Source: Paraburkholderia haematera (GTDB taxonomy: Bacteria; Pseudomonadota; Gammaproteobacteria; Burkholderiales; Burkholderiaceae). Taken from it: a DNA stretch of 64,000 nucleotides. A program made the translations under genes and the position numbers. The DNA lies in contig NZ_CAJNBK010000013.1 of the NCBI RefSeq assembly GCF_905220975.1, positions 1 through 64,000 on the forward strand. Reading direction: 5' to 3'. Below the pieces are notes generated by a model. That model did not search any database. It saw only the letters and a program-made list of their open reading frames with translations, and was not told the origin of the DNA. Of this stretch, positions 35,082 to 42,577 are shown one piece after another; positions within the stretch are counted from its first letter, which is position 1; each line of letters starts with the position of its first letter.

Positions 35082-35303
35082 ATGACTGAATTTCTGCACG
35101 CTGATCGTCAACAGGATTGCACCCCGTTTGACGCCGCCGTTATCCGCATGGATCAATTGCGCTCGCTGGCGGGGTTGTTGAGTCTGGAGGAAGTCTCTGA
35201 GCAATTCTCCGAACTCTCAACGCTTGCCCAGATTCTCATCTTTGCCCTGTTCAAGGATGGTCTAGCAGACATACGCGCAGCGCCGACGCAGACGGCTGTA
35301 TGA
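35082..35303 (+). CDS. Hypothetical protein, 73 aa
   Basis: A 73-residue ORF (MTEFLHADRQQDCTPFDAAV...) with two predicted helices, MDQLRSLAGLLSLEEVSEQF and SELSTLAQILIFALFKDGLA, of natural-looking amphipathic composition. No strong ribosome binding site is visible and no family is recognised. It begins 53 bases after the kinase gene on the same strand. Confidence 0.42.
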   Translation: MTEFLHADRQQDCTPFDAAVIRMDQLRSLAGLLSLEEVSEQFSELSTLAQILIFALFKDGLADIRAAPTQTAV

Positions 35304-35668
35304 ATAACCTGCTGCGTGATACCGCAAGTGATTGAATCTTCCCCCAAAAGAGAGAGCGACGGACACACGCCACAGTCCGCGCGCCGCCCTCCAAAACCTG
35401 TAGGGCGGCAGCGAAGATATCGCCCGTGCCTTGGTCGAAAATACTGCCGCACTCGCTGCAGCGCAATCTGACAGCCGGAAAGATGGCACGAAGGCCGACC
35501 CCGCAACGGTAGTTTTTTCGTTTCTGCGAGGAAGCGCGTTAGTCAAAACGATTAACAATCCTCAGAAAATAAATCAGACGTGTCCGATTGATACTGACTT
35601 CTCCTTCTCCTTCGCGTTAGCGTGGCGTGGCGTGGGCGATTCGCACCCATTTATCAGGAGAAGGAGCA
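35304..35668. other. Intergenic region with a truncated-looking reading frame
   Basis: 365 bases before the type VI cassette. On the plus strand a frame without a start codon reads EDIARALVENTAALAAAQSD and SRKDGTKADPATVVFSFLRG (about 35413-35535), which looks like the tail of a real protein whose 5' part is gone. The complementary strand also has an open frame with LRCSECGS. The AT-rich part near 35540-35600 is the likely promoter of the cassette. Confidence 0.35.
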
Positions 35669-35869
35669 ATGAGTAACGATCAACACGAGGAAGCGCTGAC
35701 CTCCGCGCCGGAAGGTTCCTGTCTGAGTAGTGGCGACGCGATCACGCAAACACTACAGGACGGCCACGGCATATCGGTTCGCCACGGCGAACTCATTCCA
35801 TGCCTGTTTGATCCGGCCTATATGCCGCGCCTGAGCATTGACGCGAACAGAGGGCCGAACCATGCGTAA
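35669..35869 (+). CDS. Small protein preceding the PAAR gene, 66 aa
   Basis: A 66-residue ORF (MSNDQHEEALTSAPEGSCLS...) with an excellent AGGAGAAGGAG ribosome binding site. The sequence is acidic at the start and has a Cys/Pro-containing second half (GELIPCLFDPAYMPRLSID). Its stop codon overlaps the ATG of the PAAR gene, so the two are coupled. No family is recognised. By position it may be an adaptor or chaperone for loading the effector, or the remainder of a longer protein; this is inference only. Confidence 0.6.
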   Translation: MSNDQHEEALTSAPEGSCLSSGDAITQTLQDGHGISVRHGELIPCLFDPAYMPRLSIDANRGPNHA

Positions 35870-36392
35870 GGCAGCCGTACGGAACGGTGATCCAACGACA
35901 ACGGGTGGGTATGTCATTGGCACTTCAACCCGCATTAACGATAAGGCAAAAAAGGTTGCCCTGAATGACGATCACGCTACCTGTGGAAACTGCAAGGGAA
36001 CCCACAGGATATTTGGAACCGGCAAGGGAATATCCGACAAGGGGCGCAACGTAGTTGTTGACGGTGATTCGGTACTCTGTCCGTGCGGAAAGAACCGGGT
36101 AATCGTCGGTAGCAATCCGGGATACTTTCTCAATTCGGACCACGGTTCGGCAGGTGCGAGCAGCAAGGCAAGCGCGGCCCAATCCACTTCAGCAACATGT
36201 GCATCGGTCATGACCTATGACGACCGGTTCATCCTGCGAGATGCCGTTGGCCGCCCGCTTGCAAACACCGCGTATGCGCTGCGACGGGAAACCGGTGGAT
36301 TTGAATACGGCGAAACAGACGCGAAAGGACACACACATTTGCTGTCGTCAGTTGCCGCCGCCGAGAACATAAACGTTTATCTTGCAGGATAA
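35862..36392 (+). CDS. PAAR-domain protein with C-terminal adaptor domain (type VI secretion tip)
   Basis: A 176-residue protein. Residues 1-90 form a PAAR repeat domain: AAVRNGDPTTTGGYVIGTST, GTHRIFGTGKGISDKGRNVV, VDGDSVLCPCGKNRVIVGSN, with His/Cys metal ligands (H38, C41, C44, H48, C73, C75). PAAR proteins cap the VgrG spike of the type VI secretion system and carry effectors. A Ser/Ala linker (93-115) leads to a small beta domain at 118-176 (DDRFILRDAVGRPLANTAYA, ETDAKGHTHLLSSVAAAENI), a transthyretin-like adaptor found on secreted VgrG/PAAR proteins. The downstream effector gene begins 2 bases later. ATG at 35862 is preferred; an in-frame start at 35838 would add 8 residues. Confidence 0.86.
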   Translation: MRKAAVRNGDPTTTGGYVIGTSTRINDKAKKVALNDDHATCGNCKGTHRIFGTGKGISDKGRNVVVDGDSVLCPCGKNRVIVGSNPGYFLNSDHGSAGASSKASAAQSTSATCASVMTYDDRFILRDAVGRPLANTAYALRRETGGFEYGETDAKGHTHLLSSVAAAENINVYLAG

Positions 36393-36394
36393 CC

Positions 36395-37009
36395 ATGTCA
36401 GAGCAGACTCACGTCTCCCCGGACGGGGTGAAATACCGTTTGATAGCATCCAAAACAACGACGCCGACAAAAAACGCTTCGGCAAAAGAAATCATTGTAG
36501 ATTCCACCACCATAGAAGTCGTTATTAGCGACTCCCGGCTCTTCAGTGTGGGCTCACAGTGGGGACATGTCGCCATAGATATTGACGGAATCGTCTATAG
36601 TCGCGCTCATGAAGAATACGTAAAAATAGATAAACACACCTATTTTTATGGTGGCGTCGTCAATTTAACCAACGGGTCAATACGAACCGGCGGAAATTTG
36701 TGGCGCGACAATGTGGGCTTGGTGCTCAGAGTATCTCCAGCCGAAAAGGAGAAGGTAAAGCGCGAGCTAGAGCGACGTATCAATGTAGATCGAGCGTTCA
36801 AGCGGGCACATCCGAGTGAAAGTACGTACAGTCTATTTGACAATAGTTGCTCGTCGAATGTGGCCGACGTACTAGAAACTATTGGTATTCTGGCTCATGA
36901 CCCACGCTGGCTCCCCACGCCGGTAGCGCCGGCGGAGCTAGATGCCGTGCTAGAGAAATCGAAGCGTCTCTCAAAAAAGAACTATTATCCGAAGCAGGCT
37001 AACCATTGA
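36395..37009 (+). CDS. Putative type VI effector, permuted papain-like (His...Cys) hydrolase
   Basis: A 204-residue protein with no signal peptide. Two islands look catalytic: GSQWGHVAIDIDGIVYSRAH with His58, and YSLFDNSCSSNVADVLETIG with Cys152; the His-before-Cys order and the GHVAI / NSCSSN contexts are those of circularly permuted NlpC/P60 (papain-like) enzymes. Such effectors cut peptidoglycan peptides, lipids or proteins in a target cell. It lies 2 bases after the PAAR gene and overlaps the membrane-protein gene by 4 bases. The DNA is clearly more AT-rich than neighbouring genes, as expected for a transferred toxin. Catalytic assignment is by eye. Confidence 0.62.
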   Translation: MSEQTHVSPDGVKYRLIASKTTTPTKNASAKEIIVDSTTIEVVISDSRLFSVGSQWGHVAIDIDGIVYSRAHEEYVKIDKHTYFYGGVVNLTNGSIRTGGNLWRDNVGLVLRVSPAEKEKVKRELERRINVDRAFKRAHPSESTYSLFDNSCSSNVADVLETIGILAHDPRWLPTPVAPAELDAVLEKSKRLSKKNYYPKQANH

Positions 37010-37287
37010 AGAAGCGCTATTTCACCCTTGCCCTTGTTCAGTTGCTTTTGATTTTCATGGCTGGCTGGCTAAGGCGAGCTTCGTGGAGGGAAATTGATTT
37101 TGCTGGCGGGGCGTGGCCTCTGAGCATGCAGCTTTCGTTTTACTGTTTGGCAGGGTGGCTGGTAACGATTTCTATAGCAATGTGGTTTGCTGTAGTTGAC
37201 AGGGCGAGTAGAACGATGCTCGTCCTGTTCCTGATTCTTCTCGTGCCCTCGATTGAATTCTTTTTGTGGTTTGCGCTGAGCTTTTGA
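37006..37287 (+). CDS. Three-helix membrane protein, candidate immunity protein
   Basis: A 93-residue inner-membrane protein, start TTG at 37006 overlapping the effector stop (TTGA). Hydrophobic segments at about residues 6-22 (TLALVQLLLIFMAGWL), 42-64 (LSFYCLAGWLVTISIAMWFA) and 70-91 (MLVLFLILLVPSIEFFLWFA). Overlap with an upstream toxin-like gene, small size and membrane location are what is seen for immunity proteins against effectors that act in the periplasm. Sequence gives no family. Low GC like the effector. Confidence 0.6.
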   Translation: MKKRYFTLALVQLLLIFMAGWLRRASWREIDFAGGAWPLSMQLSFYCLAGWLVTISIAMWFAVVDRASRTMLVLFLILLVPSIEFFLWFALSF

Positions 37288-37522
37288 TAACCATCCTTTT
37301 GCAGCCGCCCGCGTCGCAATCCTCGCGCCCAAAGCTGCATACGAACCGTTACAGTAATCTGCCCGGACACCTTGGAAACGGGCAATAAGCTGAATTTCCC
37401 TGCACTTCACGGCGCGATTAAAGGCACGCCCAGCCGAGGCTTTACCCCGATTAGGCGGTAATGCTGTTTAGTTAAGGTCCTTCTTCCAGAAAGGAACGGT
37501 ATAACGGTGAGGTCGGAAGTTG

Positions 37523-37554
37523 ACGACCCGGTCGCATGCGCAGCCGGGTCGTTT
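37523..37554 (+). terminator. Hairpin ACGACCCGG...CCGGGTCGT with T-run
   Basis: A 9-bp stem with a 12-base loop followed by TTTCTC on the plus strand, about 235 bases after the immunity gene stop. A plausible end for the PAAR-effector-immunity transcript. Confidence 0.6.
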
Positions 37555-37737
37555 CTCGTTGGGGCGCGACTTGAGACGCTCACGCAGGCGCTCCAGACAG
37601 GTAGGCATTTCGCATAGGCCGGCGTTATCGCGGCTCACATCATTTCGTACTGGATCTGCAGGGCGCGCACGACCATCGCGCCGAAAAGTTAACATCCCGG
37701 CGCACCGTCTACAACCTATTCCTGTTCCGCAAATGAA

Positions 37738-37767
37738 AATGCCGTTCAGTGTTAACTGAACGGCATT
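37738..37767 (-). terminator. 13-bp-stem hairpin after the saccharopine-dehydrogenase-like gene
   Basis: AATGCCGTTCAGT, loop GTTA, ACTGAACGGCATT: a perfect 13-bp stem. On the minus strand it runs into TTTTCATTT. It is 120 bases after the stop of the gene at 37888 and would end that leftward transcript. Confidence 0.72.
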
Positions 37768-37887
37768 AGCCGCATTGCGGGGCGTTCATCAGACGGCCTT
37801 CTACGAGGCTTTTTTCATTGAACGCGGCAGTCCTTGCCGCGTCGTCGCACGGCCCTCGGATTTGAGCCTCAACGCGACAGTCGCGGC

Positions 37888-38985
37888 TTACACCGTTGCC
37901 ATCGCATCCAGCGACTGCCCTTCGTACAGCTGGCCAAAGCGGTTCGCGAGGAAGTCGCGCAGCGACACCTGTTCCTGACGCACGAAGCCGCTTTGCGGCA
38001 GCTTCTGCTCACGGAACAGATCGAGCACCGCGCACATCGCGCCGGCGGTGGTGATCTGGATCGCGCTCATCGGCACGCCGCACACCGTCTTCGCGAAGAT
38101 CTTGCGGGTGAACACTTCCTGCACCAGTTGACCGTCGCGCATGCCGGACACGGTGATGAACACCAGCACGACGTCTTGCGCGGTCGAGGGCACTGAACGG
38201 CGCATGATGGATTTGAGCGTGTCGCGGTCGCTCGAAAGACGCAGGTCTTCCAGCAGGAACTGCATCAGGTTGCGGTGACCCGGATAGCGCACCGACTTGT
38301 AGTCGAGCGATTCGACCCGGCCCGCCAGCGTTTCGCATAGCGTACCCAGCCCGCCGGAAGTATTGAAGGCTTCGTATTCGGTACCGTCGAGCGAGAAGTG
38401 TTCGAGGCCTTCGAGCGGCTGCACCCACTGCGTGCGGCTGTCGCGGATCGCTTCGCACGGCTGGCAGTATTCGTTGATCAGGCCGTCCACGCTCCACGTC
38501 AGGTTGTACTTCAGCGCGTTGGTCGGGAACTCCGGCAGCGCGCCGACACGCATCTTGACGTCGCGGATTTCGGTGAAACGATTCGCCAGTTCATGCGCGG
38601 CGATACCGATGAAGCCCGGTGCCAGACCGCACTGCGGCATGAAAGCGTGATCCGCGGAGTCCGCGATTGCACGAATCGCGCTGGTGGCGCGCACGTCTTC
38701 GGTCAGGTCGAAATAATGAACGCCCGCGCCCTTGGCCGCCGTGGCCACGTTCACCGCCAGGTAATACGGCAGCGCGTTGATGAGCGTGTCGAAGCCCTGA
38801 ATGGCGGCGCGCAGCGCGGCGGCATCGGCGGAATCGACGCGGCGGGTCGGGATGCCCTGGGCGGCGAGCTTATCGAGCGCATGCTGATCGCGGTCGAACG
38901 CGACGACGTCGTAGTCGCCTGTTTCGCGCAACATATGGGCGATAGTGTGACCGATCAAACCTGCGCCAACGATGGCTACTTTCAT
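37888..38985 (-). CDS. Saccharopine dehydrogenase family protein
   Basis: A 365-residue NAD(P)-dependent enzyme of the saccharopine dehydrogenase fold. The Rossmann motif is MKVAIVGAGLIGHTIAHMLR; DTLINALPYYLAVNVATAAK, GVHYFDLTEDVRAT and FMPQCGLAPGFIGIAAHELA follow the pattern of bacterial LYS9-like oxidoreductases; the C-terminal catalytic domain contains NEYCQPCEAIRDSRTQWVQP and YEAFNTSGGLGTLCETLAG. Such enzymes act in lysine breakdown or in making carboxy-amine intermediates. AGGAGAAGCTC before the ATG is a strong ribosome binding site. The Lrp/AsnC regulator just upstream on the same strand (225 bases away) is a likely amino-acid-responsive controller. Confidence 0.87.
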   Translation of the reverse strand: MKVAIVGAGLIGHTIAHMLRETGDYDVVAFDRDQHALDKLAAQGIPTRRVDSADAAALRAAIQGFDTLINALPYYLAVNVATAAKGAGVHYFDLTEDVRATSAIRAIADSADHAFMPQCGLAPGFIGIAAHELANRFTEIRDVKMRVGALPEFPTNALKYNLTWSVDGLINEYCQPCEAIRDSRTQWVQPLEGLEHFSLDGTEYEAFNTSGGLGTLCETLAGRVESLDYKSVRYPGHRNLMQFLLEDLRLSSDRDTLKSIMRRSVPSTAQDVVLVFITVSGMRDGQLVQEVFTRKIFAKTVCGVPMSAIQITTAGAMCAVLDLFREQKLPQSGFVRQEQVSLRDFLANRFGQLYEGQSLDAMATV

Positions 38986-39135
38986 GAGCTTCTCCTAGTT
39001 ATCTGTGAGCTGTCTCCAGCTTGGGAAGTGCGCGGCGCTTAGGCGCTGCGCCCGGCGGGCTGAACCCTTGAGACACAGTTTAGGGAGAAGCAAAAACAGT
39101 TCATACGCGCATAATGCTGCGCTATGACCACGAAA

Positions 39136-39173
39136 TTCGACGTTATGACGACTCAATCAGTCGATATGTCGAA
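39136..39173. promoter_or_regulatory. Imperfect dyad TTCGAC...GACT...AGTC...GTCGAA upstream of the dehydrogenase gene
   Basis: Nested inverted repeats (outer TTCGAC/GTCGAA, inner GACT/AGTC with unequal spacers) about 150 bases before the dehydrogenase start, in an AT-rich stretch. An Lrp/AsnC-type protein could bind here; the encoded one is adjacent. Confidence 0.35.
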
Positions 39174-39209
39174 AACTTGTCAAAACCGCGTAAAAATCAG
39201 GCAGCGAGA

Positions 39210-39668
39210 TCACACCATGCCGCGGTCGATCTTGCGCGCGAGAATGATCGACGTCGTGGTTCGTTCAACGCCTTCCAGTCCGCCGATCTCGTCGAGCAGA
39301 TCGTTGAGACGGTCGGGCGAATCGGCACGCAGCCACGCCACATAGTCGAACTCCCCACTCACCGCGCATAGCAGTTGCACCTCGGGCATCTTGCCAAGAC
39401 GCTTCTGAACGGTCGGCCCGTGCCGGGGCGCGATGATGATGCCGACGTACGCCTGGATGCTCGAGTCGAGCACGTCCTGGCCAAGCCGCACGCTATAGCC
39501 GCCGATCACGTTGCTGCGCTCGAGCCTTGCAATCCGGGCGATCACGGTGGTGCGCGCCACGTCTAGCTGACGCGCGAGATTGGCGACGCTCTCACGCGCG
39601 TTGGCTTGCAGCAGCGCAACGAGGTTGCGGTCGAGGTCGTCGAGTTGGTCCAGGCGCGGAGGTCTCAT
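39210..39668 (-). CDS. Lrp/AsnC-family transcriptional regulator
   Basis: A 152-residue feast/famine regulator. Winged helix-turn-helix at about 8-60 (LDDLDRNLVALLQANARESV, ANLARQLDVARTTVIARIAR, LERSNVIGGYSVRLG) and a RAM ligand domain (AYVGIIIAPRHGPTVQKRLG, VSGEFDYVAWLRADSPDRLN, DLLDEIGGLEGVERTTTSII). It forms octamers that sense amino acids. It lies upstream of and co-oriented with the saccharopine-dehydrogenase-like gene, which it probably regulates. Confidence 0.9.
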   Translation of the reverse strand: MRPPRLDQLDDLDRNLVALLQANARESVANLARQLDVARTTVIARIARLERSNVIGGYSVRLGQDVLDSSIQAYVGIIIAPRHGPTVQKRLGKMPEVQLLCAVSGEFDYVAWLRADSPDRLNDLLDEIGGLEGVERTTTSIILARKIDRGMV

Positions 39669-39750
39669 CGGGGGCAGGAAGTTGGTCAGCAGTGGAGAGG
39701 ATTATCGCGTGTCTTGGGCATCGGGCGGCAGGCAGAGGAACCCCGAAGGA

Positions 39751-40635
39751 TCACACCCCGAACCGCTCGATCACGAAATCGATGAAGCTGGTGAGCTTCG
39801 GCGTGGCGCGGCGGTCGCGCGGGTAGACCAGATGCACGGGCGCGCCCTCGGGTAAAAAGTCTTCCAGTACCGAGACCAGTTCGCCGCTGGCGATCTCTCT
39901 CGCCAGCAGTGCTTCGGGCTGCAGCACCAGCCCGAAGCCGCGCAATGCGGCAACCTTGAGCGCCTGGCCGTTGTTCGCCCGGAACCGTCCGGCGCGCAAC
40001 TGGTTTTCGTTCGCGGTCTCGCCGCCTAGCCGCCACAATCCCTCGCGCCCCCAATGCAGAAAGCCCAGGCATTCGTGCTGCATGAGATCGGCCGGGGTGC
40101 GCGGTGTGCCGGCGCGTTCCAGATAGGCCGGCGACGCGCATGCGCGCATCCGGTAAGGTTTCAACGGCCGCGCGACGAAACCGGAATCCGGCAAGTGGCC
40201 GATTCGCACCGACGCATCGAAGCCCTCCTCCACCAGGTCGATCACGCGATTCGACAGATCCAGTTCGAGGCTCACGTCCGGCCATGCGTTCAGGTAGTCG
40301 GTCATCGCCGGAGCAAAGACTTCGACGCCGTACGTCAGCGGCACGGTCACTTTCAGCACGCCGCGCGGCGCGGCTGCCATTGCCTCGGCGAGAGACTCCG
40401 CTTCCTTCACGTCCGCCAGAATGCGTCTGCACTGCTCGTAATAGTGCCGGCCGATTTCTGTCAGGCTCTGACGGCGCGTGGTGCGCGTCAGGAGCCGCGT
40501 CGCGAGCCGGGTTTCGAGCGAGCGGATGTGCTTGCCCACCATCGCGGACGAAATGTCAAATCGCTCGGCTGCCGCAGTGAGACTGCCCGCTTCGACCACC
40601 GCGACGAAGATTTCCATGCTGACGAATTTGTCCAC
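39751..40635 (-). CDS. LysR-family transcriptional regulator
   Basis: A 294-residue LTTR of the CrgA/YafC-like group: KFVSMEIFVAVVEAGSLTAA with HTH AERFDISSAMVGKHIRSLET, LLTRTTRRQSLTEIGRHYYE, and an effector domain with VIDLVEEGFDASVRIGHLPD. The GTG at 40635 is preferred because AGGA lies 9 bases upstream; an ATG at 40617 is the alternative. Divergent from the Spy-like gene across 187 bases. Confidence 0.87.
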   Translation of the reverse strand: MDKFVSMEIFVAVVEAGSLTAAAERFDISSAMVGKHIRSLETRLATRLLTRTTRRQSLTEIGRHYYEQCRRILADVKEAESLAEAMAAAPRGVLKVTVPLTYGVEVFAPAMTDYLNAWPDVSLELDLSNRVIDLVEEGFDASVRIGHLPDSGFVARPLKPYRMRACASPAYLERAGTPRTPADLMQHECLGFLHWGREGLWRLGGETANENQLRAGRFRANNGQALKVAALRGFGLVLQPEALLAREIASGELVSVLEDFLPEGAPVHLVYPRDRRATPKLTSFIDFVIERFGV

Positions 40636-40687
40636 CCGCTATTTCCTGTTCGTTTCGGTTGTAAGCGTTTGTCGCACCGCAGCCGCA

Positions 40688-40709
40688 TTGTAGAGATATC
40701 GTGATACAA
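40688..40709. promoter_or_regulatory. Dyad TTGTA-N12-TACAA enclosing TATCGTGATA
   Basis: Nested short inverted repeats between the LysR gene and the Spy-like gene, 53 bases before the LysR start. The size fits a LysR-binding dyad; the call is weak because both arms are short. Confidence 0.33.
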
Positions 40710-40822
40710 ATAGCGTCGACGGCGAAGTGGGCATCCAGCCACCTTGCTTCGGTATGCCGACGCGCGTTGGGCCGCTCGCCATGCTCGCCTTGTCACAATT
40801 CGAATAGACATCAGGAGTTTCG

Positions 40823-41347
40823 ATGAAAAAAGCACTCGTAATGCTGGCCACTGCAGTCGCCATGAGCGGCGCGTTCGCACAAACTTCCGCTCCGGCATCG
40901 GCACCGATGAACGCATCGGCGCCCGGCACATCGGCTTCGGCACCCGCCGCAAAAGCTGGCCACGAGCGCAATGTCGAAGACCGCATCGCCTACCTGCACA
41001 CGCAACTGAAGATCACGCCGGCGCAGGAATCGCAGTGGAACGCGTTCGCCGATGTGATGCGCAACAACGGCCAGACAATGGGGCAGTTGTTCCAGCAGCG
41101 CAAAGCCGATACGAACCTGTCGGCGCTCGACGACATGAAGCAATACGCAACGATCGCGCAAGCGCATGCTGACGGCGTGAAGAAACTGGTCGACGCGTTC
41201 GATCCGCTGTACAACGGCTTCTCGCCGGAACAGAAGAAGCTGGCCGACGTGACCTTCCGTCAGGGCGGACCTGAAGGCGGCCATCGTCACCACGGCAAGG
41301 GCGGCGCCAAGAAGGCGCCGGAGAACGATGGGACTGTGAAGCCGTAA
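40823..41347 (+). CDS. Periplasmic Spy/CpxP-like protein (LTXXQ motif)
   Basis: A 174-residue exported protein. Signal peptide MKKALVMLATAVAMSGAFAQ, a low-complexity Ala/Ser/Pro linker (residues 20-45), then a helical domain with two LTXXQ-type motifs: LKITPAQESQW near residue 62 and GFSPEQKKLAD near 140. The C terminus is Gly/His/Lys-rich (GGHRHHGKGGAKK), possibly metal-binding. Spy and CpxP act as periplasmic chaperones or stress sensors. AGGAG precedes the ATG. The divergent LysR gene may control it. Confidence 0.8.
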   Translation: MKKALVMLATAVAMSGAFAQTSAPASAPMNASAPGTSASAPAAKAGHERNVEDRIAYLHTQLKITPAQESQWNAFADVMRNNGQTMGQLFQQRKADTNLSALDDMKQYATIAQAHADGVKKLVDAFDPLYNGFSPEQKKLADVTFRQGGPEGGHRHHGKGGAKKAPENDGTVKP

Positions 41348-41601
41348 TAGGCTGATCGGGTGGTTGATCGCGCGCGGCACGGACTTCTGCGCTGCGCGCC
41401 CGGTTCTTTTGCCGTTGGTGGCTTGCTGGCCTGGTGGCCAGGTGATGGCGAGCGCGGAATGCAAACCCGGCCTGTCCGCCGCCTTCCTCGCCAACGTCAA
41501 AAAAAGCCAGTCGTCAAATGCATCTGGCATGATTGCGAGTATGTGGCGTCGAGACGCAAAGTCCCGGCGCGGCTGTCACTCTCCCTACACCCACTCGCTT
41601 C

Positions 41602-42039
41602 ATGACCGAACTCAAAAATCTCGATCTGAGTAAAGATGCCGACGCCCAACGCGTTGTAAAAAACGAAACCGTGAGCGTTGAATTCGCTGCTGCCGAAGGC
41701 GAACTGATGAGCCTTGAAGGCCCGAATCGCTATGCCCGCGACGACGCGCTGATCACGGGTTCAACGGGCGACCGCTGGGTCGTCTCGCGCGAACGCTTCG
41801 ACGCCAAATACCTGCCGGAAGACAGCGCCCTCGCCCATGGCGATCCGGGCGCATACCGCAACCGGCCGGCCGTCGTGCTCGCCAAACAGATGAATGAAGC
41901 ATTCTCGCTGGCCCGCTCAGCGAGTGGCGGCGACGTGCTGCACGGTGCGGCTGGCGACTGGATCATGCAATACGCGCCCGGCGATTACGGCGTGGTGCAG
42001 GCGGCACGCTTCGCGAAGGTCTACCGGCTCGCCGATTGA
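41602..42039 (+). CDS. PGDYG-domain protein
   Basis: A 145-residue cytoplasmic protein. The C-terminal half contains WVVSRERFDAKYLPED and, near residue 130, MQYAPGDYGVVQAARFAKVY, the PGDYG signature for which a small family is named. Function is unknown. ATG at 41602 fits the family start; the frame is open upstream to 41533. It is convergent with the 121-aa gene, with only one base between the stops. The preceding 254 bases (41348-41601) hold no supported gene. Confidence 0.75.
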   Translation: MTELKNLDLSKDADAQRVVKNETVSVEFAAAEGELMSLEGPNRYARDDALITGSTGDRWVVSRERFDAKYLPEDSALAHGDPGAYRNRPAVVLAKQMNEAFSLARSASGGDVLHGAAGDWIMQYAPGDYGVVQAARFAKVYRLAD

Positions 42040-42040
42040 C

Positions 42041-42406
42041 TTAAGCAAACTCGTCGCCGAGATCCACTGTCACGTCGCGCGGCACGGCCTCGCCGTTCGC
42101 ATACTGCTCTTCGAGCGAGCCGATGCTCGCTTCGACATACGCCCGCAGCACCGCGAAACTGCGGCCACGCAGCCGTGCCGGCAGCGCGCGATAACGCGCC
42201 AATGCCGTCGGCGCAATCACCACGGTCATCACGATACGGCGCGCAGCCGCACCGAAACGCATGGCAACCCAGTGAATTGCCAGGGTCGGCGTGCCGTCTT
42301 CGCCCGCACGCTGGATGAACTGTGTCTGCTCGGGAAACAGATCGCTGATGACGCGCGCCAATTCCTCGAACTCGGGATTCGCGCAGTCGTATTGGTAACT
42401 TTCCAT
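42041..42406 (-). CDS. Conserved-looking hypothetical protein, 121 aa
   Basis: A 121-residue soluble protein (MESYQYDCANPEFEELARVI...) with a plausible alpha/beta pattern: FIQRAGEDGTPTLAIHWVAM, RRIVMTVVIAPTALARYRAL, RSFAVLRAYVEASIGSLEEQ. I think it belongs to one of the small Burkholderia-restricted DUF families but cannot say which with confidence. The ribosome binding site is poor. Function unknown. Confidence 0.66.
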   Translation of the reverse strand: MESYQYDCANPEFEELARVISDLFPEQTQFIQRAGEDGTPTLAIHWVAMRFGAAARRIVMTVVIAPTALARYRALPARLRGRSFAVLRAYVEASIGSLEEQYANGEAVPRDVTVDLGDEFA

Positions 42407-42489
42407 GAAGTGTGCCGAAAAGGTGAGCCTGAGCGGTGTACCGAAAGGGTACGCCGAAAGTTAGAGAATCGCGGAGGGTCTGTGGAGCG

Positions 42490-42577
42490 AGCGGCTCATA
42501 AGCGGCTCATAAGCGGCTCATAAGCGGCTCATAAGCGACTCATGAGCGCCCCACAAGCGGCCCACAACACGCTCACG
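42490..42577. repeat. Tandem repeat, eight 11-bp units (AGCGGCTCATA)
   Basis: Four exact copies of AGCGGCTCATA (42490-42533) are followed by AGCGACTCATG, AGCGCCCCACA, AGCGGCCCACA and a final ACACGCTCACG that overlaps the stop codon of the YhfC gene. The 11-bp period is close to one helical turn. The gradient from exact to degenerate copies points to recent expansion at one end. Confidence 0.85.

Larger units (their letters stand above)
37288..37887. other. 600-base intergenic region with two terminators, no gene
   Basis: Between the type VI cassette and the convergent saccharopine-dehydrogenase-like gene. No ORF can be supported. It contains two hairpins listed separately (37523-37554 and 37738-37767) and a further small hairpin CGCGGCA/TGCCGCG near 37821-37839. 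The composition returns to high GC at about 37500, so the accessory segment probably ends here. Confidence 0.45.

Noticed and set aside
42090-42410. Assigning the 121-aa gene to a particular DUF
   Set aside because: It resembles small Burkholderia-only families, but I could not tell which from sequence alone.
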